Of a stretch of 48,951 bases of DNA, positions 1 to 9,162 are shown one piece after another; position 1 is the stretch's first letter; each line of letters starts with the position of its first letter. The translations under genes were made by a program, and so were the position numbers. This stretch comes from Cytophagaceae bacterium UBA7467. Lineage in GTDB: Bacteria; Bacteroidota; Bacteroidia; Cytophagales; Spirosomataceae. Location: NCBI GenBank assembly GCA_002479785.1, contig DLPD01000008.1:1-48951 (forward strand), read 5' to 3'. Below the pieces are notes generated by a model. It saw only the letters and a program-made list of their open reading frames with translations, was not told the origin of the DNA and did no database searches.

Positions 1-1514
1 TCAATCGTCGCCGGCGGCTTACTCGAAATATCATATACCACGCGATTCACGCCTTTCACCTTATTGATAATCTCGTTTGAAATACGACCTAAGAACTCAT
101 AAGGCAAATGACACCAGTCAGCAGTCATTCCGTCCACACTGGAAACAGCACGTAAGGCAACTACTTGCTCATACGTACGCTCATCTCCCATTACACCTAC
201 GGATTGGATGGGTAAAAGGATAGCGCCAGCTTGCCAAACTTGGTCATACAAACCATCCTCCTTCAAACCATTGATAAAAATGGCATCTACTTTTTGTAAG
301 ATATCCACTTTCTCTGGCGTGATATCACCCAAAATTCGAATGCCTAAACCTGGGCCAGGGAAAGGGTGACGGCCTAAAATGTCTTTAGGCACACCTAAGG
401 TTTTACCCACTAAACGCACCTCATCTTTGAACAAGGCATCTAATGGCTCTACCACTTTTAACTTCATGAAATCTGGCAAACCACCCACGTTGTGGTGTGA
501 TTTAATCGTCGCACTAGGTCCCTTAAGAGAAACGGATTCGATTTTATCTGGGTAAATCGTGCCTTGGCCTAACCAAGAAACGCCATCAATTAAATGAGCC
601 TCCTCATCAAAAACTTCAATAAAAGTCTTTCCTATCGCCTTGCGCTTGTCTTCTGGATCTGTTAGTCCCTTTAGGGCGTCGTAGAATCGTTGTTTGGCAT
701 TTACTCCTTTTACGTTTAACCCCAGGGTTTCATAAGAAGCCAAAACTTGTTCGAATTCATCCTTGCGCAATAAACCGTTATCCACAAAGATGCAATACAG
801 ATTTTTACCAATCGCGCGGTGTAATAAAACGGCCGCCACTGAGCTATCTACACCGCCAGAAAGACCTAGAACGACTTTGTCATTCCCTAATTTGACCTGT
901 AACTCTGAAACGGTTCTATCAACGAAAGAATCAGACGTCCACGTTTGAGCGCAGCCACAAATTCCCACGATAAAGTTCTTGATTAAAATGCTTCCTTCCG
1001 TCGAGTGAGTCACTTCCGGGTGGAATTGAATACCAAAGATAGGCTTAGAAACATGAGCAAATGCCGCCACACGAACTGTCTCGGTCGAACCAATTAACTC
1101 ATATTCTGTCGGCAATTCCATGATTGTATCGCCGTGTGACATCCAAACCTGGCCAGTCGCAGATAAGCCTTTCAATAAAGGACTCTCTTTTACACTCGTC
1201 ATGTGCGCACGACCATATTCGCGGTGTCCCGATGCTTGAACGGAGCCTCCGCCTTGGTGCGCTAATAATTGGGCTCCATAGCAAATACCTAAAATGGGTA
1301 AAGAACCAAACAGACTTAAATCCACACGAGGAGAATCTTCGTCTCTCACTGAGCAAGGGCTACCTGAAAGGATAATTCCTTTCACCGACTCATCAATCTC
1401 TGGGATGTGATTAAAAGGATGTATTTCACAATAGACTTGCGCTTCTCTAATGCGACGCGCAATTAATTGGGTCACCTGAGAACCGAAATCAAGTATTAGG
1501 ATCTTTTCCGCCAT
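1..1514 (-). CDS. guaA: GMP synthase (glutamine-hydrolysing), 3' end cut by window
   Basis: Converts XMP to GMP with glutamine and ATP in purine biosynthesis, in the cytoplasm. The reading frame runs from ATG at 1514 off the left edge: 504 codons plus two bases. An N-terminal class I glutamine amidotransferase domain shows GICYGAQ with nucleophile C78 and a downstream QFHPEVTHS histidine. It is followed by the ATP-pyrophosphatase P-loop LSGGVDSS and the GMP synthase C-terminal dimerisation domain. The last visible residues are KPPATI. The family normally ends KPPATIEWE, so only about three residues plus the stop are missing. It lies downstream of the NamZ-like gene on the same strand, 52 bp apart. 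The identification is firm. Confidence 0.97.
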   Translation of the reverse strand, partial: MAEKILILDFGSQVTQLIARRIREAQVYCEIHPFNHIPEIDESVKGIILSGSPCSVRDEDSPRVDLSLFGSLPILGICYGAQLLAHQGGGSVQASGHREYGRAHMTSVKESPLLKGLSATGQVWMSHGDTIMELPTEYELIGSTETVRVAAFAHVSKPIFGIQFHPEVTHSTEGSILIKNFIVGICGCAQTWTSDSFVDRTVSELQVKLGNDKVVLGLSGGVDSSVAAVLLHRAIGKNLYCIFVDNGLLRKDEFEQVLASYETLGLNVKGVNAKQRFYDALKGLTDPEDKRKAIGKTFIEVFDEEAHLIDGVSWLGQGTIYPDKIESVSLKGPSATIKSHHNVGGLPDFMKLKVVEPLDALFKDEVRLVGKTLGVPKDILGRHPFPGPGLGIRILGDITPEKVDILQKVDAIFINGLKEDGLYDQVWQAGAILLPIQSVGVMGDERTYEQVVALRAVSSVDGMTADWCHLPYEFLGRISNEIINKVKGVNRVVYDISSKPPATI

Positions 1515-1540
1515 GATTGTTTTTGCTTAAAAATAAACGG

Positions 1541-1548
1541 CAAATGTC
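1541..1548 (-). promoter_or_regulatory. possible -7 element for guaA
   Basis: On the minus strand this reads GACATTTG, one mismatch from the Bacteroidota -7 consensus TAnnTTTG, 27 bp upstream of the guaA ATG. I see no TTTG at the -33 distance. The same bases also take part in a weak GGCAAA/TTTGCC inverted repeat after the NamZ-like gene, so this could instead be part of a terminator. Confidence 0.3.
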
Positions 1549-1566
1549 GGAATTTTTTGCCTAATT

Positions 1567-2727
1567 CTAACGATAAAGCAGGTAATTTTGGCGTATTTTT
1601 CGGTATTGGACTAATCCTGGCTCCCAAGAATCCCGAATTTCTTTCTCTGATTTACCTGCAATGATCGCAAGTCGAAGAGATTCTGTACCCGCTAGTTTAT
1701 CGAAGAAGGCAGGCGAGGTAAAGAACTTTTCGCCTAAACCTGACTTAGTGTAGAAATACAAGAGGTATTTTAGACTAAAGCCAAGATTTCGAGCTGGCAA
1801 GCTTGACAAATTAAATCCATAACAGGTTTGGCCTTTTAAAGGTGGATCCATGGCACCTGGCTTTGGAATTGGTGTAAACGTGTAATCACCAAGGCCAGCG
1901 ATATTCGTACCAACCACCTGAAACTGTAAATCGGTACCTCGCCCTATACTTACATTCGTCCCTTCGAACAAACAAAGGGATGGATATAAGGCAATGGATT
2001 GATCATTCGGCAAATTAGGGGATGGTGCGATGGCCACATGAAAGGGAGTAGCATGGGTGTAATTCGCGACAGGAATGACCTGTAAAGATGCCTTGGCACT
2101 ATTCGCTAACCAACCTTCTCCATTAATCATCTGAGCTAATTCACCTAAAGTGCAACCATGTACAACTGGAATTGGATTTAATCCCACGAAAGACGCCTGT
2201 GCCTTTTCTAAAACTGGTCCATCCACATAATGTCCGTTCGGGTTAGGACGATCCAAAACCATCAAAGGCACCTTATTCTCCGCACAAGCCTCCAAGACAT
2301 AATGCAATGTGGACGAATAGGTATAGAAACGCGCACCCACGTCCTGAATATCAAAAAGAACGACATCGATTCCCTGCAAATCCTCTGGGGTAGGTTTCTT
2401 GTGTTTACCATATAGAGAAATAAGGGCAAGACCCGTTTTACGATCCACCTCATTATCGATATGTGCACCGGCATCTGCCGTCCCTCTAAATCCGTGTTCT
2501 GGAGCAAAAATCTTTTTCACAAAGACGCCTAATGACAATAAAGTGTCTGCTAAATGCGTCTTCCCCACCACGGAAGTATGATTAACAACCAAGGCAACTT
2601 GCTTGCCTTTCAAGGCAGGCAAGTAAGCGGGAAATTGGGCAGCGCCTGGAATGAGCGTTTTTTGGCCAAATCCCATAAAAGCCAAAAGGCTGAACAATAA
2701 GACAATACTATTTGATTTACGCCCCAT
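1567..2727 (-). CDS. DUF1343 family protein, NamZ-like exo-beta-N-acetylmuramidase
   Basis: The 386-residue product begins with a signal peptide (hydrophobic stretch at about residues 8-20, ending GFGQ), so it is exported, probably to the periplasm. The body matches the DUF1343 family: early VNHTS, then APEHGFRG, VVLFDIQDVGARFYTY, LDRPNPNG and IAPSPNLPN blocks in family order. Characterised members (NamZ) release N-acetylmuramic acid from peptidoglycan fragments. That activity here is inferred from family. A perfect -7 box precedes it. It is divergent from the LolC/E-type permease gene, with 40 bp between start codons. No recognisable MurNAc uptake genes are next to it, so its pathway context cannot be read from the window. 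Confidence 0.85.
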   Translation of the reverse strand: MGRKSNSIVLLFSLLAFMGFGQKTLIPGAAQFPAYLPALKGKQVALVVNHTSVVGKTHLADTLLSLGVFVKKIFAPEHGFRGTADAGAHIDNEVDRKTGLALISLYGKHKKPTPEDLQGIDVVLFDIQDVGARFYTYSSTLHYVLEACAENKVPLMVLDRPNPNGHYVDGPVLEKAQASFVGLNPIPVVHGCTLGELAQMINGEGWLANSAKASLQVIPVANYTHATPFHVAIAPSPNLPNDQSIALYPSLCLFEGTNVSIGRGTDLQFQVVGTNIAGLGDYTFTPIPKPGAMDPPLKGQTCYGFNLSSLPARNLGFSLKYLLYFYTKSGLGEKFFTSPAFFDKLAGTESLRLAIIAGKSEKEIRDSWEPGLVQYRKIRQNYLLYR

Positions 2728-2759
2728 TCGTGTTTTCTTTGCGGTTCAGAATTGAAAAT

Positions 2760-2767
2760 CAAATCTA
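2760..2767 (-). promoter_or_regulatory. -7 promoter element for the NamZ-like gene
   Basis: The minus strand reads TAGATTTG, an exact match to TAnnTTTG. It lies 33 bp upstream of the start codon, giving a leader of roughly 27 nt. No TTTG is seen at the -33 position, so the match rests on the -7 box alone. Confidence 0.4.
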
Positions 2768-3976
2768 ATGAATTTCCCTCTTTTTGTCGCTAGGCGTATT
2801 CGGAAAACTCAGGACACCTCCTTTTCTAAGACAGTGACCTATGTGGGTATCGGTACGGTGGCGTTAGGAACGGCAATCATCCTGGTGGCATTTGCGATAC
2901 TTTTTGGTTTTAAGACGACCATTCAGGACAAATTGACGAGCTTTTCTGGAGATGCGCGTATTTCTCAGATATCAAGCAATCGTTCGTTAGCTGAAAGTCC
3001 ACTGACTCGCAATAAAGAATGGGAGTCCAATACAGTTAAGCGCTCAGAAATCGACCATATTCAAGCGCACGTACAAAGGCCAGGGATATTAGTAGGGAAA
3101 GAAGGCTTAGCCGGTATTGTAGTGAAAGGGATTGGAAAAGATCTTCCGGCAAAGCAATTACAGAAAAATATCATCAGTGGTTCTAATAGCCTTTCTGGTC
3201 CACAGGAGGTTATTTTGAGTAAGGCATTAGCTAAACAACTAAAGGTCAAAACCCAAGGTTCGTTGATTCTCTATTTCCTCAGTGCTCCGCAGAGACCCCG
3301 TAAAGTGAAAGTAGCCGGCATTTATGAAACCGGACTAGAAGAACTTGATAAACTATTCGTCCTAGCAGATCGCGACTGGGTTCAAATAATGAATGGCTGG
3401 ACGGCTGACTCCCTAGGTACCTATGAGGTGTTCTTTAAAAATAAGGATAACCTAGAAGCGAAAACAAATGCGCTAGCAAAAACGATGCCGCCTGAATGGC
3501 GCATACAACCATTGACGGAGATTTATCCTGCTCTTTTTGATTGGATGACCATGCTCGACCGCAATATCATCATCTTCATCAGCCTCCTCTTTGTCGTGGC
3601 CTGCTTTAATCTTATCGCTACGCTTTGGGTACTAATCATGGAACGCGTACCCATGGTGGGATTATTGAAGTCGATGGGCGCCTCAGCAGCCCAAATTCGC
3701 CGTGTTTTTTGGTGGAATGGCTTGTTCATCTTAGTGCGCGGATTACTGATTGGAAATGGACTTGCCTTCCTATTTTGCTATTTACAATCAACTTACCACT
3801 TGATACCTTTAGATCCAGAAAGTTATTACATGACAAGCGTTCCCATCGAATGGGATGCGACTACTTGGGGTATCGTTAATCTACTGACGATGGTGCTAGT
3901 GGGTTTCATGATGTCCATCCCTACCCTTTTAATTACTAAAATCCAGCCAACTGAGGCACTGAACTTCAAGAATTAA
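2768..3976 (+). CDS. ABC transporter permease, LolC/LolE-like (FtsX family)
   Basis: A 402-residue inner-membrane permease. It has one N-terminal membrane segment (about residues 25-48), a large periplasmic MacB-type domain (about 50-255), then three C-terminal membrane segments (about 262-285, 310-335 and 365-390) in the FtsX fold. The block LWVLIMERVPMVGLLKSMGAS is the cytoplasmic coupling region typical of this family. Relatives extract lipoproteins from the inner membrane together with a LolD ATPase. No LolD is encoded nearby, so the ATPase must be elsewhere. Its stop codon overlaps the ATG of the following M61 peptidase by one base (TAATG), so the two are probably translated from one message. 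Confidence 0.85.
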   Translation: MNFPLFVARRIRKTQDTSFSKTVTYVGIGTVALGTAIILVAFAILFGFKTTIQDKLTSFSGDARISQISSNRSLAESPLTRNKEWESNTVKRSEIDHIQAHVQRPGILVGKEGLAGIVVKGIGKDLPAKQLQKNIISGSNSLSGPQEVILSKALAKQLKVKTQGSLILYFLSAPQRPRKVKVAGIYETGLEELDKLFVLADRDWVQIMNGWTADSLGTYEVFFKNKDNLEAKTNALAKTMPPEWRIQPLTEIYPALFDWMTMLDRNIIIFISLLFVVACFNLIATLWVLIMERVPMVGLLKSMGASAAQIRRVFWWNGLFILVRGLLIGNGLAFLFCYLQSTYHLIPLDPESYYMTSVPIEWDATTWGIVNLLTMVLVGFMMSIPTLLITKIQPTEALNFKN

Positions 3977-5508
3977 TGCTAAAAAAACTCCTACTTCTGC
4001 TTTGTTTTGTTTACAGCACAAATGCACAAGATAGCCTCCGCTATTCGATTGATCTAAATAAACTCAAAAATGATCGATTGACCGTAGAAGTTCAATTGCC
4101 AGCTGGCGCAAAGGAATACTGCTTTCCTAAAATCGTTCCAGGCACTTATGCCATTTATGATTTTGGACGCTATGTCAGTAACCTGCAAGCCTTTGATGCT
4201 GCTGGTAAAGCTGTAAAAGTGAGACAAAAAGACGTCAATTCTTTTCTCATCGGGAATGCTTCTCGCCTCAGCTACAAGGTGGATGACACTTGGGATAGTC
4301 CTGAGATCGAGGGCAAATACATATTCGAGCCTGTAGGAACGAACTTTCAGGAAGACACGCTCTTTGCGCTGAACACTCATGCGCTTTTAGGCTTTGTGAA
4401 AGGTGCTGAGAAAATGCCTGTTTCGCTACAACTAAATGTACCTGAGGGTATGTTAGCTTCCTCCGCCATTGCATCAAAAAAGGGTTATTATGTAGCAGAT
4501 TCCTACCAAAGTCTAACGGATGCGCCCATCCTAGTCGCGCACCCAGATACCGCTATGCTAAAAGTGGGTGATGCTGATATCTTGATTTCGGTCTTTTCTC
4601 CTAATCAGGTGATTCGTGCCTCCCAAATTGCTGAGAAAATCCTTCCCTTGTTGAAGTCACAGCAAGCCTATTTAGGGGGCACTTTCCCGGTTAAAAACTA
4701 CGTTTTTCTGATGGTGATGTCGACGCATCTAAAGAATGGTAGTTATGGAGCTTTGGAACATTCCCAATCTTCATTTTATTACCTACCAGAATACAATATC
4801 GCCACCATGGGAAGCACCATTCGCGATGTGAGTGCGCACGAATTTTTCCATATTCAGACACCACTTAACTTTCACTCGGAGGAGATTGGGAATTTTGATT
4901 TCCAAAAGCCTAAAATGTCCCGACACCTTTGGCTCTATGAAGGCCTGACGGAATACGCAGCCCACCACACCCAGTTGCAAGGAGGGTTGACTACTTTAGA
5001 ACAGTTTATGGAATCCATGACCGAGAAAGTAAACCGCGCAAATGATAACTATAATCCCTCACTAGCCTTCACTAAACTTAGCCTGGGCGCATTAGATAAA
5101 TATAAGGATGAATATGGGAACGTGTACCAAAAAGGAGCACTCATCGGTTTCTGCCTAGATTTACTCTTGCGCAAGGAAACGAACGGCGTCTATGGCACAC
5201 AGCAGATGATGCGTGATTTAGCCACTCAATATGGACCTACCAAATCCTTTAAGGATGAAGAGTTATTTGACATCATTGAAAAGACGACAAAAGTTCCAGC
5301 AGTAAAAGAATTCTTTGCCCGATATGTCAGTAAAGGAGATAAATTACCCTTTAAAGAATTGGTATCCACCATCGGAATGGAATTCGGGGAATCCATCCCA
5401 GGTAATAATACCATTACGTATGGTTATACAAACAATATTGAATTCAGGGCTTTGAAAAACCCAAGCCCATCTCAATTAAAGATGAGACAGGCTTGGTTGC
5501 ATTTTTAG
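3976..5508 (+). CDS. M61 family metallopeptidase (glycyl aminopeptidase type)
   Basis: A 510-residue secreted peptidase with a signal peptide ending near NAQ at residue 18. The N-terminal beta-rich M61 domain contains the conserved PGTYAIYDFGRYV block. The catalytic domain carries the zinc motif HEFFH (H288, E289, H292) followed by WLYEGLTEY, where E322 is the likely third ligand. Family M61 members are periplasmic aminopeptidases with preference for N-terminal glycine or alanine. Members often end in a PDZ domain. Here the protein stops soon after a helical domain, and I see no clear PDZ. It shares a one-base overlap with the permease upstream. Its 3' end overlaps the convergent maeB gene by 4 bp. 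Confidence 0.9.
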   Translation: MLKKLLLLLCFVYSTNAQDSLRYSIDLNKLKNDRLTVEVQLPAGAKEYCFPKIVPGTYAIYDFGRYVSNLQAFDAAGKAVKVRQKDVNSFLIGNASRLSYKVDDTWDSPEIEGKYIFEPVGTNFQEDTLFALNTHALLGFVKGAEKMPVSLQLNVPEGMLASSAIASKKGYYVADSYQSLTDAPILVAHPDTAMLKVGDADILISVFSPNQVIRASQIAEKILPLLKSQQAYLGGTFPVKNYVFLMVMSTHLKNGSYGALEHSQSSFYYLPEYNIATMGSTIRDVSAHEFFHIQTPLNFHSEEIGNFDFQKPKMSRHLWLYEGLTEYAAHHTQLQGGLTTLEQFMESMTEKVNRANDNYNPSLAFTKLSLGALDKYKDEYGNVYQKGALIGFCLDLLLRKETNGVYGTQQMMRDLATQYGPTKSFKDEELFDIIEKTTKVPAVKEFFARYVSKGDKLPFKELVSTIGMEFGESIPGNNTITYGYTNNIEFRALKNPSPSQLKMRQAWLHF

Positions 5509-7778
5509 ACCGTCTGCGCTTCTACCACTGCGATTGCGACCATGTTCACTATCTCACGAACAGAGGCGCCTAGTTGCAATACGTGCACCGGTTTACGTAA
5601 TCCCAATAAGATAGGTCCAATGTACTCAATGTCCGCCGCTTCCTTCAACAAGTTATAGGCAATATTAGCCGAAGAAAGATTAGGGAAAATCAGCGTGTTA
5701 GCGGTGTCATTTCCCAAAGTGGCAAACGGATAGTTTTGTTGTCTTAATTCTTTGTCAAACGCTAAATGCGCCTGCATCTCCCCTTCAATCACCCAGGTTG
5801 GATGTTTTTCTTGCAGGATGTGTGTTGCTGCCCGCATCTTCACTGCGTCCTCTCCATCCGCAGAACCAAAGTTCGAGTAAGATAGCATGGCAATCTTTGG
5901 CTTTAAATTAAAGCGCTCAACCGCCTCTGAAGTCAATTCCGTAATCTCCACGATATCAGCTACCGAAGGCGAAAAGTTAATCGTGGTATCTGAAAAGAAC
6001 AATGGTCCTTGCTTACTCAATAACAAGTACATACCTGCCACCTTCGTTACTCCCGGCTTTTTACCGATAATCTGCAAGGCGGGACGAATGGCATCTGGAT
6101 AGTTTTTGGTCAACCCAGAAATAACCCCGTCCGCGCGATTCGTTTCTAACATCATCGCAGCAAAATAATTACTCTTACGCACCTGCTTCTCTGCCTCCCA
6201 CTTCGTGAATCCACGACGCTTACGCTTTTGGTAAAACAATTCGGCGAATTCTGCTAACAAGTCTGCATTATCCGGGTGTTTGAAATCAAAGATCTCAATA
6301 TCCCCTAAATCGATGTGGTGCTCTTCGCAGATTGCATCGATATTCGCTTTACGACCTAATAGAATTGGCTTAGCGATTCCTTCATCTAACACCTCCCGAA
6401 CGGCCTTCAATACTTTCAAGTTCTCCGCCTCTGCAAATACAATACGCTTCGGTTTCGATTTAGCTCGTTTCAAGATGAATTTCATCACCTGGTTATCTAG
6501 TCCCAGTCGCTTTGCTAATTGATTCTCGTAGACATCCCAGTTTTTAATCGGCTTCGTTGCTACACCTGATTCCATCGCCGCTTTTGCCACCGCCATGGAG
6601 ATGGTCGTAATTAAACGCGGGTCAACCGGCTTAGGGATAATGTATTCTGGTCCAAAACTTAATGATTTTTCATTATAAGCTAAATTCACAATATCAGGTA
6701 CCGGTTTTTTAGCTAAGCAGGCCAAAGCCTTGGCAGCCGCCAGTTTCATCTCATCATTTATCTCTGAAGCACGTACATCTAAAGCACCTCTAAAAATGAA
6801 AGGAAAGCCTAGAACGTTATTTACTTGATTAGGGAAATCGGAGCGACCAGTCGCCATAATTAAATCTTCTCTGACTGCTTTTGCTTCCTCATAGCCGATC
6901 TCCGGCGTCGGATTCGCCATGGCAAATACGATAGGATTAGGGGCCATCGTCGCCACCATCTCTGGTTTTAATATGCCTCCTACTGAAAGGCCAAGGAAAA
7001 CATCCGCTCCCCTCATCGCCTCTGCTAGGGAGGTATTTCCACCTGCTTTACCCGCTAACGGAGCTAAAAAACGATTCAGATCTGGACGGTCTTCCGAAAC
7101 TAAGCCATCCTTATCGAAAATAGAGAAATTCTCAATACGTGCTCCGAGCTTTAAATATAATTTGATGCAAGAAATAGCTGCAGCTCCCGCACCAGAAATG
7201 ACAAATTTTGACTCTTCAATCTTCTTGTCAACGATTTCCAATGCGTTCAACAGTGCCGCGGACGAGATAATGGCCGTTCCATGCTGATCGTCGTGCATGA
7301 TGGGAATCTTCAAACGCGCTTTTAATTTCTCTTCGATTTCAAAGCATTCTGGGGATTTGATATCCTCCAGATTAATCCCGCCAAAAGTCGGTTCTAGCCG
7401 CGCTACCGTATCCACAAATTCATCTGGATCGCTCACGGCTAATTCAATATCAAATACGTCGATATCGGAGAATACTTTAAAAAGAACTCCTTTTCCCTCC
7501 ATTACGGGCTTACTAGCCTCTGGACCAATGTTACCTAAACCTAAAACAGCGGTACCATTCGAGATAACACCTACCAGGTTTCCTTTGGCCGTATAATCGT
7601 ATACTTTCTCTACATTATTCGCAATTTCTAAACAAGGCTCAGCCACACCCGGCGAATAGGCTAAAGACAAATCGCGCTGAGTTGCTGTTGATTTAGTGGG
7701 TTTTACTTCAATTTTGCCAGGTTTCCCTCCTGAATGATACTCGAGCGCATCTTCTCTTAAAATGGATGAAATAGACAT
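5505..7778 (-). CDS. maeB: NADP-dependent malic enzyme with phosphate acetyltransferase-like C-terminal domain
   Basis: A 757-residue multidomain malic enzyme that decarboxylates malate to pyruvate. Residues 1 to about 430 are the malic enzyme part, with YSPGVAEPCLEI, the catalytic block IMHDDQHGTAII near residue 165 and a GAGAAAISC dinucleotide-binding loop. Residues from about 430 on are a PTA/PTB domain (KRIVFAEAENLKVLKA, later FSDTTINFSPSVADI). In MaeB proteins this domain is regulatory and senses acetyl-CoA rather than being a working transacetylase; that is family knowledge. The symporter gene lies only 6 bp upstream on the same strand. The pair looks like one transcript for taking up and using C4-dicarboxylates. 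Confidence 0.95.
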   Translation of the reverse strand: MSISSILREDALEYHSGGKPGKIEVKPTKSTATQRDLSLAYSPGVAEPCLEIANNVEKVYDYTAKGNLVGVISNGTAVLGLGNIGPEASKPVMEGKGVLFKVFSDIDVFDIELAVSDPDEFVDTVARLEPTFGGINLEDIKSPECFEIEEKLKARLKIPIMHDDQHGTAIISSAALLNALEIVDKKIEESKFVISGAGAAAISCIKLYLKLGARIENFSIFDKDGLVSEDRPDLNRFLAPLAGKAGGNTSLAEAMRGADVFLGLSVGGILKPEMVATMAPNPIVFAMANPTPEIGYEEAKAVREDLIMATGRSDFPNQVNNVLGFPFIFRGALDVRASEINDEMKLAAAKALACLAKKPVPDIVNLAYNEKSLSFGPEYIIPKPVDPRLITTISMAVAKAAMESGVATKPIKNWDVYENQLAKRLGLDNQVMKFILKRAKSKPKRIVFAEAENLKVLKAVREVLDEGIAKPILLGRKANIDAICEEHHIDLGDIEIFDFKHPDNADLLAEFAELFYQKRKRRGFTKWEAEKQVRKSNYFAAMMLETNRADGVISGLTKNYPDAIRPALQIIGKKPGVTKVAGMYLLLSKQGPLFFSDTTINFSPSVADIVEITELTSEAVERFNLKPKIAMLSYSNFGSADGEDAVKMRAATHILQEKHPTWVIEGEMQAHLAFDKELRQQNYPFATLGNDTANTLIFPNLSSANIAYNLLKEAADIEYIGPILLGLRKPVHVLQLGASVREIVNMVAIAVVEAQTV

Positions 7779-7784
7779 ATATGA

Positions 7785-9047
7785 TTAATTTGTTGATTGT
7801 TCTTTTTCAAATTCCCCCTCGTGCTTCGCTATCCAAACCGTTGCCACTCCGTTTCCAATAAAATTGGTAATCGCTCTCGCCTCTGACATAAAACGATCTA
7901 CTCCTAGTAATAAGGCTAAGCCTTCCACTGGGATCACTTGCAATGCACTCAAAGTGGATGCTAAAACAACAAAGCCACTTCCTGTCACGCCAGCAGCCCC
8001 TTTAGAGGTCACCATTAAAATACCGACAATAGTCAGCATCTGTTCCCAAGACAAATGTACGCCATAAACTTGAGCTAAAAACAAGGTGGCCATCGATAAA
8101 TAAATACTCGTCCCATCCAAGTTAAACGAATAACCCGCAGGTACCACTAGTCCCACTACGGACTTCGAACAGCCCATATTCTCTAGTTTATGCATCAAAG
8201 ATGGCAAAGCAGCCTCCGAAGACGAAGTACCCAAAACCACCAATAATTCGTGTTTAATATAGCCCAAAAACGCCCAAATACGCTCTCCGCAGCTTCGCAT
8301 AATATAACCCAATACCACGAAAACGAAAATGGCCATCGTCACATAGACCGTCAGCATTAGTTTCGCTAAAGGAATCAGGGAATGTATTCCAAATTTCCCG
8401 ATGGTAAAGGCCATCCCACCTAGCGCACCCAATGGCGCTAAATACATTACCATCTTCAGGCCTTTGAACACCCAATGCGAAGCCTGTTGCATCCCCGCAA
8501 TCATCTTCGCCTTTCCTTTGACATAGTTCAAAAAGATCCCAAAGAAGATCGAGAACCCTAATACCTGAACTGTAAAGTTTTCTTTTAGAAAGCTGATCCA
8601 TGAGAATCCTGCCGCTTTTTGCGTGTATTTAGAAATATCTCCACCCGCGATATCCTCTCGGATGACTCCGATTCCAGGTTCAATGAAGCTAGAAACGGCT
8701 AATCCGATTAAAAGGGCAACAGTTGTTACCACCTCAAAATAAAGTAATGCCTTACCACCCACACGACCTACTTTTTTCAAGTTACCCATATTCACGATCC
8801 CTAGTGAAATCGTCAAAAAGATGATAGGGTTGATAAAAATCTTCACTAAACTGATAAAAACACCACTAAAAACCTCGCTCAAGGAAGGACCAAAGCTTAG
8901 ATCTGCTCCCAATAAATTATAACTAAACTTCGAATCAAACACCTTGAATAAGGCCAAATCAGGAGCGAAATGTCCAACAAAAACACCTAATAAAATAGAC
9001 AATAAAACCCAAAATGTCAGGTTCTGAAAAATAATTGATTGCTTCAT
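7785..9047 (-). CDS. dicarboxylate/amino acid:cation symporter (DAACS family)
   Basis: A 420-residue inner-membrane transporter with about eight membrane helices and two hairpin loops. Diagnostic blocks are the serine-rich hairpin GTSSSEAALPSL, then PAGYSFNLDGTSIY (helix 7 cation/substrate site) and TSKGAAGVTGSGFVVLASTL (second hairpin). The C-terminal helix contains LLGVDRFMSEARAITNFIGN. The arginine in MSEARAITN fits dicarboxylate/acidic amino acid carriers. Family members use Na+ or H+ to import C4-dicarboxylates, glutamate or aspartate. The neighbouring maeB, 6 bp downstream, favours malate, fumarate or succinate as substrate. Sequence alone does not settle the choice between DctA-like and GltP-like activity. 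Confidence 0.9.
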   Translation of the reverse strand: MKQSIIFQNLTFWVLLSILLGVFVGHFAPDLALFKVFDSKFSYNLLGADLSFGPSLSEVFSGVFISLVKIFINPIIFLTISLGIVNMGNLKKVGRVGGKALLYFEVVTTVALLIGLAVSSFIEPGIGVIREDIAGGDISKYTQKAAGFSWISFLKENFTVQVLGFSIFFGIFLNYVKGKAKMIAGMQQASHWVFKGLKMVMYLAPLGALGGMAFTIGKFGIHSLIPLAKLMLTVYVTMAIFVFVVLGYIMRSCGERIWAFLGYIKHELLVVLGTSSSEAALPSLMHKLENMGCSKSVVGLVVPAGYSFNLDGTSIYLSMATLFLAQVYGVHLSWEQMLTIVGILMVTSKGAAGVTGSGFVVLASTLSALQVIPVEGLALLLGVDRFMSEARAITNFIGNGVATVWIAKHEGEFEKEQSTN

Positions 9048-9101
9048 TCGTTAAGGTTTGGTTGTTAAACAAATGTAAGAATTATTAAGAATAATCTCCG
9101 C

Positions 9102-9132
9102 TTGTGATTCTGCCTATATTTCCCGAATTTTG
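9102..9132 (+). promoter_or_regulatory. possible promoter of trxB
   Basis: TTG at 9102-9104 and GAATTTTG at 9125-9132 are separated by 20 bp. This fits the Bacteroidota -33/-7 layout with one mismatch in TAnnTTTG. The trxB start codon is 30 bp downstream of the -7 box. Confidence 0.35.
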
Positions 9133-9162
9133 TAGGCTCATTCCCTTTCGATAAAAATACAG

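Noticed and set aside
6919..7596. Long plus-strand open frames inside maeB (122 and 99 codons)
   Set aside because: Serine- and threonine-rich shadow translations of a conserved gene on the minus strand.
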